Below are positions 24,562 to 35,461 of a stretch of 64,000 nt of DNA, in pieces; the stretch's first letter is position 1, and each line of letters begins with the position of its first letter. The translations under genes and the position numbers were made by a program. This DNA comes from Prunus persica (lineage: Eukaryota > Streptophyta > Magnoliopsida > Rosales > Rosaceae), in the NCBI RefSeq assembly GCF_000346465.2, contig NC_034012.1, positions 5,236,081 through 5,300,080 on the forward strand. Direction: 5' to 3'. The notes under the pieces are model-generated. The model was not told the DNA's origin. It saw only the letters and a program-made list of their open reading frames with translations, and searched no databases.

Positions 24562-25440
24562 TAGCAAGAGCCTGCATTGCACGCTTACATGATAATTCGG
24601 TATTGTTTCTGCACATAAGCCTGCATTGCATACAGAACACATTTTTATATTTTTGCATTGCCATACGATGGTGTAGTACGCATATTACTTGTATCTGTGA
24701 AATTAGAGATTTTGTTAAGAAGAATAATTCTCAGTTGTTATTGATAGAGCCAAAAGGCTAAGTATTTATAGAGATATTACAAGCTTAACTAGGAAAACTA
24801 GGTTACTTGGAGACTACTCCAAATCAATTACAATCAACTAATAAAAGGAAACTAAATAACAATTTAATAACATTCCTAATTTCCAACACTCCCCCTCAAG
24901 TTGGAGGGTGGATATCAAGAACGTCCAACTTGCACAAGAGATTGTGAAAGGTGTTACTCCCAAAGGTTGCTGATAAAGAGGCAGTGGTGTCACTGCTGTA
25001 GAGGGGGCAGCTGTGTCGCAGCTGTGTCACTGTTGTAATGAAGGCAAATTTGGAGGCAAATGGAGCAGCGGTGTGCTGCTGTAAAGGGGGTTGTTGCTCC
25101 TCTCAAATCCGACGATGTATGAGAGTCGTGAGTTGAAGGAAGCAGCACCCAAATAAAGTTGCATCTATCTCCCCATCAAATTTGACACTGATAAATGGTC
25201 AAGATTTGAAAGAAGAGAAATTGAAATAATAGTAAAGAGACTCAAACATGCCAGTCTCATGGCAGAAACAAATGCAAGAGGGGAATGTGGTAGCATACGG
25301 CTGTCTCATGAAGAAAAAACTTCAAAAAAGGAGAATAGTAAGGGAGGAAACCCGGCAAATCATGAACAGAGACAAAGACAAAGATAAGGTGCTCAAATTG
25401 AGAAGCGAAAAGGCAACTCAAGAGAGTAGCTGAAGAAGAC

Positions 25441-25576
25441 AGAGACCGGCAGAACAGTCAAATGAAAGGCTCGACGAGCGTTGACGAGGCTCGTGGAGGA
25501 AAATAACCAGAGACCGGCAGAACAGTCAAATGAAAGGCTCGACGAGCGTTGATGAGGCTCGTTGAGGAAAATAACA
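25441..25576. repeat. 68-bp tandem duplication inside the 24696-26572 element
   Basis: Two copies start at 25441 and 25509 with agagaccggcagaacag, followed by shorter degenerate repeats of a gacgaggctc core to about 25640. The same core recurs in the unrelated-LTR element at 41745-44548 (near 43587, 43750 and 44028). Confidence 0.9.
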
Positions 25577-26149
25577 GCTCGGTGAGCGGTGACAAGGCTC
25601 ACGGAGGAAATAAACGGCTTAGTGAGCAGTGACGAGGCTCACGAAGGAATCGCAATGAAGACGGCGTGCCTGCCGCAAGTGTAGACGACTTAAAAAAATG
25701 ATGGGTAGGCTCGATGAAGGCCGAAGATGCCGTGGTTGTGGCAAGCGTAGTAGACATCAAAACATGGGCTCAATATCTGATTGCAACAGAGAGCATGACT
25801 AGAGATGGCTCAATATGATTTGTATAGAGAGCAATACTTGTATGAAAAACATAAGGAAATTGCAGCGCCAAAGAAGGGTGCGACTGTTGGTTTAGTTAGA
25901 TGTAGGAACTGTGGGATGGTATGGCTTTGGTAGCGGGAATAAAATATTGATCATTGAGGAGAGGGTGAATAAGACGACTATACAAGATTAAAACCCATCA
26001 TGGGTGAGGGATGAAAAGCGCCAACGACTCTCAATTTGGCAAAAGATTTCAAAGATTAGCAACTAGGGTTGTGAAACATCGGATTGTGAAGAAAATAAGG
26101 TTTGTAAAAAAGTTTCAAGAGACGCCCTAGAATCAGTGCTCTGATACCA

Positions 26150-26367
26150 TGAAGGAAGTTGAGGTTCCACCCCAAAACCAATTGGCAATGGGGGGAGTAG
26201 CCTAACTCCTTATAAACTCAGGCTAGGTCCCTTAACATTTCAATGTGGGACAAACACTCTCAACACGCCCCCGCACGTGTGGCGAACTTTTAAGCCTAAC
26301 ACGTGGACAACACATATTGGGTGACGTGGGAGCACGTGTGGCCGTTGGGCCCAACACGTGAAGCCTT
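26150..26367 (-). repeat. TRIM-derived segment within the LTR element
   Basis: On the minus strand this reads TRIM interior (26367-26266) then a TRIM LTR (26265-26150, 116 bases, opening with tgttgagagt and ending with cttccttca). It closely matches the interior and LTR of the complete TRIM at 12115-12476. It is bounded on both sides by the 12-base primer-binding site. There is no second TRIM LTR and no separate target duplication. Confidence 0.9.
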
Positions 26368-28989
26368 GCTCTGATACCATGTGAAATTAGAGATTTTGTT
26401 AAGAAGAATAATTCTCAGTTGTTATTGATAGAGCCAAAAGGCTAAGTATTTATAGAGATATTACAAGCTTAACTAGGAAAATTAGGTTACTTGGAGACTA
26501 CTCCAAATCAATTACAATCAACTAATAAAAGGAAACTAAATAACAATTTAATAACATTCCTAATTTCCAACAGTATCCATTCTACTTATGTATATAGCAC
26601 ATGTAAGGCAGTGCTGGTGGCAGTCCATGTAGCATACCACATTATAGAGATATGTTTTATTTGATGAAATGTTTGACACTTGAGTTGGACAAACATGACC
26701 AACCTGAATTTTAGGCAACTCGGGGAAGTAGTAGTTGATAAGTTGAGCAGATGGAAACAAAGGAAAGTCCTGCCGACAAATTACAATATAAATGTATCTG
26801 ATATATACTCATGTAAGTTAATTTTTCGGCTTATATAATGGAATTTGTTTCATTAGGCAATACTGTTTTTTGTGCTTGAGTAGGTTGAGACATTATGTTT
26901 GACCCAAGAAACGAGTTAAGAATTCTTCAGAGTCCATTCCATTTGTATGGTTTAAAAGTTTCACTGTTCAGAGAGAGAGACAGAGAGAGAGGATTGACAG
27001 TCACCCAACTTATGTTTCTATAGAATGGTTCCCTTCCCAAACACTTTTAATTGGTGGAAGGGGGGACGTGTGTTCAACCGCATGATTCTCTTTCTGGGTC
27101 AACATATGTAAGCTTGGACAGGTCACAGTTGTACCAAACTCAAAAGTAAGGCCACAATCATTAAAAGACAACATGTTACATAGACATGGGTGGTTGGTTG
27201 TCGCTTAGGCCTTGCTATTTCGTACGTGATTTCCAGGACAAGGAGCTAGACTAGTGTAGTAGCTATCTTTCACCAGTCTAATAGAATAGTTTGTTAAATT
27301 AGACACATATTTTTCCTCTCAAACTAAACCATCATTTTCATCAATTATATTGCAGTCGTTGACAACTGTTAATGTTAGCGAAAAACACTCGAAGAATCAA
27401 ACTATAAGAAAAAGAAACCATTCATATTAATACGAAGTGCAATAATAAATGAATGTTTCGAAACTAAAAACTATTAGTCTGCAAAATAAGATAAGATCAT
27501 TTTTCACTGTAATAGACTTTAAGAACTTGATAAATAGTTTTGGTCACATCTTCTCAATTAATATTTAATGTTGGATGTGAACGAATGGCACACCAAGGTT
27601 GACAAATGAACATTGTAAGTCTCGTCTGGTGCGCCGAATCTCTTTCAAACCAGGCAAATCAGTTGGACCAAATTGATCGCCTCACATGGGCCCAAATTTC
27701 AATAGTCTCTCCATCCCAGCTTTGCCGGTCTGGTCCGGTTGTGTGTACTGTAGGGCTGAACCCTTTCAGATTAGCGTTTATTTATTTATAAATAATTGAA
27801 ATTGTTTTTGAAGTCAAGAAATTGAAATTTGGTGCTAAATTTTATGAAGTCCACCCTATTTAGTGAAAATTCACTCCATCTCATGAAAAGTTTGGCCACT
27901 CCACCTCGAAAAAAGCCAATCAGTCATCCATACATAATAGACGTAAAAGAAAAAGTCTAGCAGTTGGTCAATCTAAGTGGTCGGGTCGGGAGTTTAGAGC
28001 TGCGAAATGTTGAATACAACTGATTAGATATATGACCAGTCTTGGTTTAGACTTATAAGATTTTCTTTACGTTACAATACTTACTAGATTGAATTATTGG
28101 TATGATTGCATATCAAATGAATCTCCCTCGTTCAATAAATAAAACTTTATGAGTTGGAAGTTGTATATTTGCCGCATTATATCAACAGTTAACAACCGTA
28201 CGTACCGTATACGACTGTAACGAGCGATGCATAATGAAAATCTAGAAAAACAACTGCTATGATATGAGTTTATAACTAATGACCTACACGATGTGAGCAA
28301 AAAGTTTTAATGCTGCGCAGTGATCTGATATCGAAGCAAAATTACTTTGGTCCTTGCCTGCCTTCCTGCATGACAAGATAACATGCTTAAGAGATCTTCA
28401 CACATTAAATAGGTGGTCTTAATTAGGATTTAGCCAATATTAAATTAATTATTGTTCTTAGTTGATTGCTGCCTCCCTGCTGTTGCAAACGAGGACAGAG
28501 ATTCATTGTGCATGCATGATGCATGTGACATTACACATGGAAATGATTTATCATGATTCGTGAATCTTCTTTCAAGGTTTGAAAGACAACTTAATTTAAT
28601 AAACATCGGCAGCTCAAGTTTAATTAACATTTACTTTAATCTTTTTTTTTGGTTAATTATTCAAGTCGGGATCTACTATATTAATTAAGTGCATTAGTAG
28701 TTTTAATTTTTCTACAAGGATTATTTCTTTAGGCTATGTGTTGATGTCACATGTCAACATTCTTTTATAAAATATATGATATTATGTTGTCAAATTATCA
28801 ATTTAGATTTTTAGACCATGAATTTAAATAAGAATACACTATGATACAAACTTATGATTCCAACGATACAATATGTGTCACCCATTGCCCTCATGATCCA
28901 TTTATAATTCAGAATTTAATTTAATTTAAAAAGTTAGTGGGGGAATTAATGTTATTTTACTTAGTAATTTCCTCTTGGTCCTTAATTGT

Positions 28990-29068
28990 TATATAAAATA
29001 TTATGAAGAAGTTAGTCTATTATATTCATTGTAATTAATTTTGGAGTGGAATTTCAGCTTCCTTCTAT
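28990..29068 (+). repeat. degenerate TRIM LTR relic
   Basis: The sequence around attaattttggagtggaatt and cagcttccttctatcag follows the same order as the 3' half of the TRIM LTR at 12353-12476. Many substitutions and no target duplication were found, so this is an old fragment or solo LTR. Confidence 0.5.
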
Positions 29069-30322
29069 CAGTTCCAATTGGATTAGTTGATGACTTAGTT
29101 GATGACTTGAAGTCAGCTCAACAATATCAAATACAATGCTTCTTCTTTCTCTCTTTCTTTCTCAAAGAATCAAACTTTTTGCATTCGGTTCTTAGTCAAA
29201 TTATTGCCACATCCGATGCCATAGATTTTTATTTTTATTTTTATTTGAGTGGATTGAGACAGCCCTAGTGATAATTATTTGATAACAAAAATAATTGACC
29301 TAATCAACAAATTGAATATCCTTAATCTAATGTCACGTTTTTGGTTTTAATTAGATTTTTAATTATTATTTTATAAAATTGTTTTAATCACATCTTTCTA
29401 GTTCATATATATATTAATTTTTTTTTTCAACTATAATTAATTTTATCAAGTTGTACTGGTGATAAATGTCAACTTGTCCACAGACAGATAATTGGCCGGT
29501 GTGGTACCTGGAAAATGATAGAACACAACACAACCCCCAACTGCTTACTTTGTAACCCCTGAAATGTCATGGCCTTTCAAGTTTCAGTTCACCTTACATT
29601 ATTTTTCTTTATGAGCTCAATCAATGCATCTATACCTCCATTTTTTTTTTGATACACGTGATATTTGGGAATGAAAGACTCGAACTTGTATACTTGAATT
29701 GAATATATTTGAATAAATAATGTTAACCACTTGAACTCGATTTGACACTGTTTTAAGGGTGCCAACGCCTTCCAATTCGATTCATCGTATTTTCTACGAA
29801 AGTAAACACTTAAAGTAAACCATAATATGCTAATATTCCAGTGGCTCCTTGACCAAAATTATCTTATATAATTTAATTATATGATAGATATAATTATTTC
29901 GCGTATTCGGTCAATTAAAGACCTCTGAAATGGTACGTACTTTTGCATCCTTTAAAAAAAATAAAAAAAATAAAAAAAATAAAAAAAATGTCATCTTTAG
30001 TTGCCAGTCCAAGACGTTATTTATATTTTATTTACAGGCTGCATACTTTGACTACTTAAATATTGTCAAGCTCACTGTCACTGACTCTAATCTGGTTCTG
30101 CAAAGTTGGAATATTTCGCCGCACACATGTCATCTGAAAACAAAAGTTCAAAATAAATTAAAAGTTCCATCATAAAACAAACAAAAGAAAAAAAAAAGAA
30201 AAAAAAAAGAGGTGGTTGTTGAGACCTGGGCATCAAATACATGGCTCAGACACAAGTGGATAGATGTAGAACAAAAATTAAATCGATCTCGTTTTAGTTT
30301 TGATTTTAGCATGTTAATTAGT

Positions 30323-30388
30323 AGGTTGAGTAATCAATAATTAAATAATATTCTTAGGTTGAGTAATCAATAATTAAATAATATTCCT
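30323..30388. repeat. 33-bp tandem duplication
   Basis: Two adjacent, nearly identical copies begin with aggttgagtaatcaataatt at 30323 and 30356. Confidence 0.9.
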
Positions 30389-31645
30389 AGTATAGTTGCA
30401 TTTGGTTATAGTATTCGGAAAAGGACAGCCACTACAAATTCCAAAGACCCTGGTGTTTTAATCTTAATAATTTTATGGTGTTCCGTCGCTTTTCATTGAG
30501 AAAAATGAGCTCTTTAAAATAGGTGAATCAAACTTGGCTGCAGCCTGCACAGCACTCAACCTTTGAGGATTTGTGTTTTTGTTTATTATTATTTATAGAT
30601 CGTTTAACACCCCAAAAAAATTATTAAGTATAGAGTAAATCAACCAGATTAATTAAAACCAAACGTGAATCCAAATCCTTTGAATTGTGAATGGAGCCAA
30701 GAATCTTGCAATATGGACCATATCATAGCTAATGTCTTTCCTGTGAGTTTCTCAAAATTGCATAATTTCATGCCGATTTGATGTATAGTGGATGTAATAA
30801 TCAAGATTAGAAATCAGAAATGAGACATTGCATTCTGTGATTTCAAAGTAACCACTCAAATCTTTTGAGTGGATCTCAAATTCCTCTCCAATAATACTCG
30901 AACCTATTTGACAACGTTCAAATTATACTCATACTCAAGCGGTTAAAATTCTACTCCGTTTAATAAGTTAGACTGAACTATATATATTTAATTCAAAGTA
31001 TGTCTCGGACTAGATATATGCCTTGGATCCAAATCGAAGCCAGTCATCCGTCCTAAGAATCTAGAAGTAATGTACATATTTTAGACCTAAGAATCTAAGA
31101 ATCTAAAAAAACATCTAAACATCTTTAAAAAGTTTCAATTTGAACTAACTTTAGACTCCCAAATATAATTTAAAGATTTATATTGTACATGAAAAAATGT
31201 ACCTACCAATAGATTTTTAGGAAACACCTCCTTTAGAAGTAATGTACATATTTATTGAGAATATGAGTTGTCAACTTTATAGTACCAACTAGATTCTAAT
31301 ATTTGTCACAATTGATCATGGTGTGCATAATTAGCCAATTAAAAAAAAGCTAGTAAACTTGGCAGTGGGCACGATGCGTTTGGAGAAAGTCCACAGACTT
31401 TTTCGCTGAAATGATGACGACTTGGTTGGTGAGTAGTCCGCGCATAAGTAGCGCATAAGATGAAGACAAGACTTGGCATCTAGGAGCAGGTCAGGCGTTG
31501 GTAAATATTATTGAATTCTTTTAATAATTGTAAAACTCAGTATTTAGCTAAACAGAATATCTTGCAGCATTTGTAGTTGAATGTTCAAAGTTGACTTTTT
31601 GGCGTGCCAATAATATTGCAGCATATTGGACTTAGGCTCTGGCCC

Positions 31646-31653
31646 TTTATAAA
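31646..31653 (+). promoter_or_regulatory. TATA box of P450 copy 1
   Basis: The block ggcccttTATAAAccc lies about 75 bases before the ATG. A matching block stands before copies 2 and 3 (35335-35342; 40375-40382 on the minus strand), so the core promoter was duplicated with the gene. Confidence 0.75.
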
Positions 31654-31723
31654 CCCAACATTCCAAGCTTTCTGAACATCACTACTTTGCTAACTCCAAC
31701 AAACAGTTTGAGAGCACAAAACC

Positions 31724-33734
31724 ATGGAGACCCTTTACCTTGCCTTGTCTTTGGGTGCTGCTTTTTTAGCCTTTATCATCTTTGCATTCAAAGGCAAATC
31801 AGATGATGGCAAGAACCTTCCACCAGGGAGCATGGGGTGGCCTATTGTGGGTGAAACTCTGGAGTTTCTGTTTGGGAAGCCAGAAATCTTTGTGTCCAAG
31901 AGGATGAAGAGGTACTCCCCTGAAATCTTCAAGACCAAGATTCTTGGAGAGAAAACTGCTGTTATTTGTGGTCCTAATGGACACAAATTTCTGTTTTCCA
32001 ATGAGCAGAAGTACTTCACAGCTTTTCGACCACATTCCATGCAAAAGATGTTTCGTTCGTACAAGGCTCCTGCAGCAGCTGCTGCTGCTGCTGCTCCTCC
32101 AGCAGTAGCACAACCTGATCGTGACGAAGAAGCCAAAGTGTTGAGGTCACCGGGGTTTTTGAAGCCCGAAGCATTGGTAAGGTACTTGGGTGTAATGGAC
32201 TCTATCACCCAAGTACAGATGAAGGCCTATTGGGAAGGCAAAGATGAGGTAGAGGTGTACCCTCTGACCAAGACCCTCACTCTAGGCCTTGCCTGCAAAT
32301 TCTTCTTGGGCATAGATGAGCCAGACAGAATTGCAAGGTTTGTGAGCAATTTCGATGATGTGACTGTTGGGATGCATTCACTTATTCTGAATTTCCCAGG
32401 AACAACATTCTACAAAGCAACCAAAGCAGCCGATGAACTTCGAAGGGAGTTGAAGATTGTGATTCAGGAGAAGAAGGCTGCAATGGCATCAGGAGCTCCC
32501 ATGCATGACATATTGTCACATATGATTGTGGCAAGTGACCCAACTGGCAAACACATGCCAGAGGCTGAGGTTGCTGATAAGATCATGGGTTTGCTGACAG
32601 CAGGATACAGCACTGTGGCTACTGCCATGACTTTCTTCATGAAATATGTTGGAGAGAGGCCAGACATTTATGCCAAAGTCCTAGCTGGTAATAATCACCT
32701 CAAATTTACCTTACTAATTGATTTTCAATAATTGAAATTGGAGCTTTGGTTATTTTTTGGTGCTTAATTTGATTTGTCATGTAAAAACCAGAACACAAGG
32801 AGATTGCAGACTCAAAGAAGCCTGGACAATTTTTGGAGTGGGATGACGTCAACAAGATGAAGTACTCATGGAATGTATTGTATGAAGTGATGAGATTCAC
32901 ACCACCACTTCAGGGGACATTCAGAGAAGCCTTGACTGATTTCACCTATGCTGGTTACACCATCCCAAAGGGCTGGAAGGTAAATATGTCACCAATGCTG
33001 TTAAATTTTTTAGGGAGATTCACTATTATACCCAATACATAGGCCCAAATTATAAAAATACCCTATATGAAATGAACTTTAGAAACACACCCAAAGCCCA
33101 TTTACAACATAACAAAGAGGCTTTAACTTCTTATAAATTACAAAACTGCTATCAATTTATTAAAACAAGCCCAAACCCAAAATCTCATAAAAATACCCAA
33201 AACACTCAATAGGGCATCAAAGTAATTTAATAATCAATATTAAATTCAATAAGGTCAGCTGTCATTTTTTGGGTTTGTTTATAAACATTCAATAGTGTAG
33301 GATTTATTTATAATATTAGTGCTAAGAATGGGTATATCACTAAATATCTCAATTTTTTACTGATAACTTGTTCATATTTTGTCTGCCTTTTTAGCATTTG
33401 GATTGAAACTAAAATCTTAAATATTATTCTTATGCAGGTGTATTGGACTGTAAGTACAACAAACATGAACCCAAAGTACTTTCCCAACCCAGAAAAGTTT
33501 GACCCCTCAAGATATGATGACTTGAATGCATTCCCAGCTTTCACATTTGTTCCATTTGGAGGAGGACCAAGAATGTGTCCTGGCAAAGAGTATGCAAGGC
33601 TTGCAATTCTCACTTTTGTTCACAATGTGGTGATGAGGTTCAAATGGGAAGTATTGTTCCCTAAGGAGAAGATCACTGGCGACATGATGCCGACACCAGA
33701 GAAAGGACTTCCGGTTCGCCTTATACGTCACTAG
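31724..33734 (+). CDS. CYP716-family cytochrome P450, copy 1
   Basis: Three exons (31724-32687, 32792-32979, 33438-33734) give 482 residues. An N-terminal anchor (about 3-22) and the proline hinge [13 protein letters not shown] place it in the ER membrane. P450 signatures: I-helix AGYSTV (32600-32617), ExxR as [12 protein letters not shown], and the haem loop [10 protein letters not shown] with the cysteine ligand. The KYSWNV and [10 protein letters not shown] segments are those of the CYP85 clan, CYP716 family, many of which oxidise triterpenes such as beta-amyrin; substrate here is unknown. Odd points: the usual acidic I-helix residue is Ser, and eight Ala occur at 117-124 followed by PPAVAQ. 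Intron 2 carries a MITE. Closest relatives are the three copies downstream. Confidence 0.93.
33013..33350. mobile_element. MITE, probably Mutator type, in intron 2 of P450 copy 1
   Basis: The 338-base insert is absent from intron 2 of copies 3 and 4. It is flanked by the exact 9-bp repeat aatttttta (33004-33012 and 33351-33359). The ends are imperfect inverted repeats (gggagattcactattatac and the complement of gtatatcactaaatatctc). Nine-base target duplications are typical of Mutator-like elements. No coding capacity. Confidence 0.82.
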
Positions 33735-34128
33735 GCATCCATCTGTTATGAAATTTTCTGTGTTTTGAAATACCGTCCTTATATGTTTCCCTTCAGGTAA
33801 TGATGCAATGATGTGATCATTACCTCATAACTAAATGAGTAACCCTTTTTTTATTTGTATATTTGGAATTGGAAGTTCATTAGAAGAGATAATAATAAAT
33901 TTACGTTTTATTAATTTGTTGATTTGGCCATCACTTTCTTCTGCAACCTCTCTGCAGAACAGGAAGAAGTATAAATAAACCATATGTTATAACTTTAATC
34001 TTGAAATGCGAATGAGTGGTTTGGTTTGCCATGGATGGCGTTCTAAAGTTGGTTTTCAGTTTACTGTAGACTAATTAATAAATTATTGTTCAAGTTGGTT
34101 GTAAAAAAAAAAAAAAAGATAGATAAAT
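33735..34128. other. 3' flank of P450 copy 1
   Basis: Matches, in inverted order, the flank of P450 copy 4 (44549-44625 plus 41420-41744). It keeps the uninterrupted site (caggtaatg, then taactaaatgag) where copy 4 has an LTR element. No gene. Confidence 0.6.
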
Positions 34129-34139
34129 CACTAGTTCTT

Positions 34140-34265
34140 GGTTTTTTTTTGAGAACCTTTCCTATTGTGAGGGGCGATAATATTACTAAACTCACACACA
34201 CTACACGGATGCTATGACTTGAACTCAGGACCTTTCCTAGGAAGAGCAATTGTTCCAAACCACTA
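34140..34265 (-). mobile_element. SINE (tRNA-derived)
   Basis: Read on the minus strand the insert starts with tagtgtagtggtttgg, contains box B-like ggtcctgagttcaagtca and ends in an A run (T run at 34142-34150). It is flanked by the 11-bp duplication cactagttctt (34129-34139 and 34266-34276). The duplicated flank near 41440-41460 has the same site with no insert. Length 126 bases. Confidence 0.82.
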
Positions 34266-34605
34266 CACTAGTTCTTAGTTAATCTAAAGACAATTGGCCA
34301 TTTTTAACATTTCAGCTATGATGCTTTTCATTTAGAGCATGATCAATGGAGTCGTTTTGAATTTTTTAGAGCATGACCCTTCGGCCATTTTGACTCTACT
34401 TTTGGTTCTACTTTGGACCACCACATTTTAAAAACAGACGTTCAAAGTACTCAGTCCAGCAATAAACTTCTAAATATTGGGTCATCATGCCACAAATTAT
34501 AGAAGTTAAACAAGGAAAAACAATTTGGTATTGCTTCTTTAGTAATGGACACCATCAGGAGACAGATTTGAGCTGTAACCATAAACCTTTTCATGCAGCA
34601 CATAA

Positions 34606-34698
34606 CTGGTAATAACATTTGCAAGTTGCAATATTTCTTGGTACCACATGTTATTTCATTTCTTGATGCAGTTCTGCCCTTTGGGGTTGAATCTGTTA
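34606..34698 (-). pseudogene. fragment of the VPS2-like last exon
   Basis: The minus strand matches the start and repeat part of the last VPS2-like exon (48466-48340), including the CCAAAGGGCAGAA segment and the N-V-repeat region, with many substitutions. The other exons are missing. It lies tail-to-tail behind P450 copy 1 and must have been copied with it. Confidence 0.75.
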
Positions 34699-34719
34699 GG
34701 GACAGGAACCAGAATCAGG

Positions 34720-35461
34720 GTAGCTAAAAATAAATTTTAGAATGGCCTCTCCTTCCTTAGTTTTATTTATTTATTTATTCCCCCTAGATTCTAATATTTG
34801 GCAGAATTCATCTTGGTGATGAGTTAACATATGTTTGGACTTTGGAGAAGCCCACAGAGTTTTCCTTTGCACTGATGACTTGTGGGTGGGCAGAACCCAC
34901 TGTAACTGGAACAAGAATACAAGCCATGGTAGGGTATCAATTATTTTTTATATTTTATATTTAATACAAGACCACTGATCTAGACCCCGTTGGCGGGCAT
35001 AAATTGGTTTAACAAGTCATATTGTTGCCTGTAAAAGGTAAAACTCTTTAAATATTAAAAAGCTCAAGACCCATCAAACCAACTTAAACAGAAAATCTTG
35101 CAGTATTTCTAGTGGAAACATGATTGCTATAAGCCAAGCCTTGGTATCTTTAACGGAGCAAATAACGATGTGTTTGTGAAACTCTACTGGTAGATATGTG
35201 AATATTTTATTAATGTTACGCATATGGATAGTTGAATAATTTATATGAAAACAAGTCCATCTTTGGAATATTCAAACTTGACAACTTTTGGCTGCGAACT
35301 CAAAGTTAGACTTTGACGCAATAGGACCTGGCCCTATATAAACCAACCCTTCCAAGCTCCATAAACATCACTCCCTGCTTAGCCTCTGTTCCTAACTTAG
35401 CTTCTCTTCCTAAACATAAGCCAATCTCAGCTAACAATTTGAGGCTTGATCAGCAACAACC
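34720..35461. other. upstream region of P450 copy 2
   Basis: Promoter region. About 180 bases before the ATG match the promoter of copy 3 closely, with TATA box ctatataaa at 35335-35342 and the same leader (cataagccaatctcagctaac). Nothing else recognised. Confidence 0.55.
35335..35342 (+). promoter_or_regulatory. TATA box of P450 copy 2
   Basis: tatataaa within ggccctatataaacc, the same context as in copies 1 and 3. Confidence 0.7.

Larger units (their letters stand above)
24696..26572 (-). mobile_element. young non-autonomous LTR retrotransposon containing TRIM sequence
   Basis: Direct 193-base LTRs at 24696-24888 and 26380-26572 differ at one base. The 5-bp target duplication gtatc flanks them (24691-24695 and 26573-26577). 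The element reads on the minus strand: 5' LTR on the right, primer-binding site tggtatcagagc (complement of 26368-26379) next to it, and polypurine tract (complement of 24889-24903) beside the left LTR. No protein domain is coded. After the first primer-binding site come TRIM internal sequence and a TRIM LTR (26150-26367), then a second tggtatcagagc (complement of 26138-26149), then the element's own interior. The near-identical LTRs show a recent insertion. Confidence 0.95.
26578..31723. other. 5-kb AT-rich intergenic region
   Basis: No supported gene or RNA. It holds a TRIM LTR relic near 28990-29068, an (A7-8 T)n run at about 29953-29989, a 33-bp tandem duplication at 30323-30388 and a GA-rich run near 26970. 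The last 100 bases are the promoter of P450 copy 1. Confidence 0.55.
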
